Source: an uncultured Oscillospiraceae bacterium
GTDB taxonomy: Bacteria; Bacillota; Clostridia; Oscillospirales; Ruminococcaceae
Assembly: GCA_902490585.1 (NCBI GenBank)
Contig: CABUEI010000011.1
Coordinates: forward strand, 1-60,757
DNA: 60,757 nucleotides
Reading direction: 5' to 3'
Positions within the stretch are counted from its first letter, which is position 1, and each line of letters starts with the position of its first letter. The notes below the pieces were generated by a model. It did not search any database, was not told the origin of the DNA, and saw only the letters and a program-made list of their open reading frames with translations. Made by a program: the position numbers and the translations under genes. Below are positions 59,486 through 60,757 of the stretch, one piece after another.

Positions 59486-60599
59486 CATAGTAGAATACAG
59501 TGACATTATGGCGTTTCATCCTGGGTATTATGTTGCAGAAATCGTTGACGATATGGGCATAACACAAGAAGAGTTTGCAACACGTCTGGGTACAACGCCA
59601 AAGACTCTCAGCAAGCTGATAAATGGGCAAATAAATCTTTCAAACGATATTGCAAAAAAACTTTCTGCAATGTTAGGAAGTAGTATTAACTTTTGGCTGA
59701 ATTTACAAAAAGCCTATGAAGAAAAAATACTTGAAATCGAGCAAAAAAGAGATTTAGAAGAACAAGCAGAAATAGCTAGAATGATAGATTATTCATATTT
59801 TGAAAAGGTTGCTAATCTTCCGTCTACACATTCAATTTACGAAAAAGTAACAAATCTGTGCAGATATTTTATTATCTCTAATCTTAAAATTCTACAGCAG
59901 CCTGACTTCTTGGCTAATTATCGTAGTGGTACTAAAACGACAAATGATAAAAACATTGTGAACGCACAGGCGTGGTTACAAACTTCATTAAACTATGCAC
60001 AAAACATAGCCACTGCTCCTTACGATTCTGATAAACTTAAATCGTATTTGCCTGAAATCCGAAGCATGACATTACAAGAACCAAATGAGTTTTTACCGAG
60101 ATTATCTGCAATCTTTTCAGATTGTGGTATAGCATTTGTATTTTTGCCTCACCTCAAAAACTCAGGAATTAACGGTGCAGTAAAATGGATTTCCAAACAA
60201 AGAGTTGTGCTCGCAATGAACGACAGAAGAAATTATGCAGATACATTTTGGTTTTCGTTATTTCATGAAATCAAGCATGTACTTCAGCAAAAAATTAATA
60301 CTGTTTTTATAAGTTCAACATCAGAAGAAAAACAGAACATGAATGCAAAATTTGAGGCTGAAGCTGATGAGTTTTCAAGAAACTGCCTCATTCCTGCAAA
60401 AGATTTTAAAAATTTTGTGACTCCGGATAAATATATATCCGATGCTGAAATAGTTGCATTTGCAAAAAGCATAGGAATAAATCCTGGTATAGTAGTTGGT
60501 CGTCTTCAATACGAAGGTATCATTCCGCAATACCGATGTTCTTCTCTGAAAAAGAAATATAATTCAAAGGATTTTGAACAATTTATTTTAAATTTATAA
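59475..60599 (+). CDS. higA: HigA antitoxin fused to ImmA/IrrE-type metallopeptidase
   Basis: 374 residues. The N-terminal XRE HTH of the HigA type (about 10-90: FHPGYYVAEIVDDMGITQEE, LSKLINGQINLS, FWLNLQ) is joined to an ImmA/IrrE-like domain (about 180-345) with zinc motif HEIKHVL and downstream EAEADEFSRNCLIP. The N-terminal part should neutralise HigB and repress the operon; the protease part may cut the antitoxin or another repressor upon a signal. Fusions of this build are known as HigA/M78 proteins. Composition is AT-rich, like higB, indicating recent acquisition. Confidence 0.87.
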   Translation: MANNIVEYSDIMAFHPGYYVAEIVDDMGITQEEFATRLGTTPKTLSKLINGQINLSNDIAKKLSAMLGSSINFWLNLQKAYEEKILEIEQKRDLEEQAEIARMIDYSYFEKVANLPSTHSIYEKVTNLCRYFIISNLKILQQPDFLANYRSGTKTTNDKNIVNAQAWLQTSLNYAQNIATAPYDSDKLKSYLPEIRSMTLQEPNEFLPRLSAIFSDCGIAFVFLPHLKNSGINGAVKWISKQRVVLAMNDRRNYADTFWFSLFHEIKHVLQQKINTVFISSTSEEKQNMNAKFEAEADEFSRNCLIPAKDFKNFVTPDKYISDAEIVAFAKSIGINPGIVVGRLQYEGIIPQYRCSSLKKKYNSKDFEQFILNL

Positions 60600-60624
60600 T
60601 CACAATGCCAATATGCACAAAAAA

Positions 60625-60660
60625 ATCCCCCGACAGAGCCGTGTAACTCCGCCGGGGGAT
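60625..60660. terminator. Bidirectional terminator between higA and the edge gene
   Basis: An 8-bp stem ATCCCCCG / CGGGGGAT. The minus-strand side runs into T7; the plus-strand side has TTTTT a few bases later. Confidence 0.82.
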
Positions 60661-60668
60661 ACTTGTTT

Positions 60669-60757
60669 TTATTCCGCCTTTAAATCCTTAACATACACCC
60701 AGCCGGTAACATCAGTACCGATACCTATCAGTGCTTCTTTGCCGTCCTTTGACATCG
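60669..60757 (-). CDS. C-terminal end of a minus-strand protein (cut by window edge)
   Basis: The last 28 codons of a gene running in from beyond the window end: residues ...GKEALIGIGTDVTGWVYVKDLKAE, then TAA. The ending GWVYVKDLK is like the last strand of bacterial SH3-type domains found in cell-wall proteins, but too little is present to assign a family. The frame is open to the edge. Confidence 0.6.
   Translation of the reverse strand, partial: MSKDGKEALIGIGTDVTGWVYVKDLKAE

Overview
The window looks like chromosomal DNA of an anaerobic, saccharolytic Clostridia-type Firmicute, most like the Ruminococcus / [Eubacterium] siraeum group. This is inferred from gene content and style: a six-gene Rnf complex, an NfnAB-type transhydrogenase, a hybrid-cluster protein, GH5 and GH3 glycosidases, strong AGGAGG-like ribosome binding sites, and many near-consensus TTGACA-17-TATAAT promoters. 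No rRNA genes, CRISPR array, prophage or complete insertion sequence is visible.

Layout. 1-510 is non-coding and holds a degenerate ~242-bp repeat. 510-5514 carries an orphan LytTR response regulator, an M29 aminopeptidase, hcp and a cytoplasmic GH5 glycosidase. 5573-13082 (minus strand) is rnfCDGEAB followed closely by two paralogous membrane proteins and a GGDEF protein with a degenerate active site. A ~177-bp MITE-like palindrome sits between the rnf promoter and rnfC, so it should be transcribed as the rnf leader. 13455-15802 has two uncharacterised genes. 16131-19364 is ilvB-ilvN-ilvC. 19596-24785 is lon-engB-rlmN-aroB. An A/T block array (24818-25010) separates it from an HD hydrolase and a CmpB-type membrane protein. 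26493-28843 (minus) is ylxM-ffh-rpsP-khpA. 29106-32454 has a PfkB sugar kinase, a GH3 glycosidase and a small secreted protein. 32734-35013 is serC-serA. 35211-39547 has a GNAT acetyltransferase, an M20 peptidase, an HTH membrane protein and a YbhN-like flippase-type protein. 39897-42140 is nfnA-nfnB. 42163-42459 is a hairpin-rich insertion flanked by 27-bp direct repeats. 42636-46479 (minus) is an ECF-like sigma factor, a large transmembrane protein with a predicted external beta-propeller, and an HD hydrolase. 46653-48953 is a UvrD-type helicase. 49329-50873 is an orphan sugar-binding lipoprotein with an embedded zinc ribbon. 50986-53237 has a DUF1275 protein and a Gln-rich repeat protein with zinc ribbons. 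53522-57207 is glmS-fkbM-secreted protein. 57436-58695 is an aspartate aminotransferase. 58764-58840 is tRNA-Arg(CCG), followed by AT-rich DNA carrying a HigB toxin and a HigA antitoxin fused to an ImmA-like protease. The window ends in the C-terminus of a minus-strand gene.

How the genes work together. Rnf (ferredoxin:NAD with ion pumping) and Nfn (ferredoxin/NADH:NADP transhydrogenation) together would balance ferredoxin, NADH and NADPH in a fermenter; ilvBNC, serCA, aroB and the aspartate aminotransferase are NAD(P)H- or nitrogen-linked biosynthesis. The strongest candidates for something undescribed are the Rnf-linked membrane protein/GGDEF cassette with its palindromic leader, the sigma/beta-propeller/HD operon, the zinc-ribbon solute-binding protein, and the hairpin array after nfnB. 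All functional calls come from reading the sequence without database searches.
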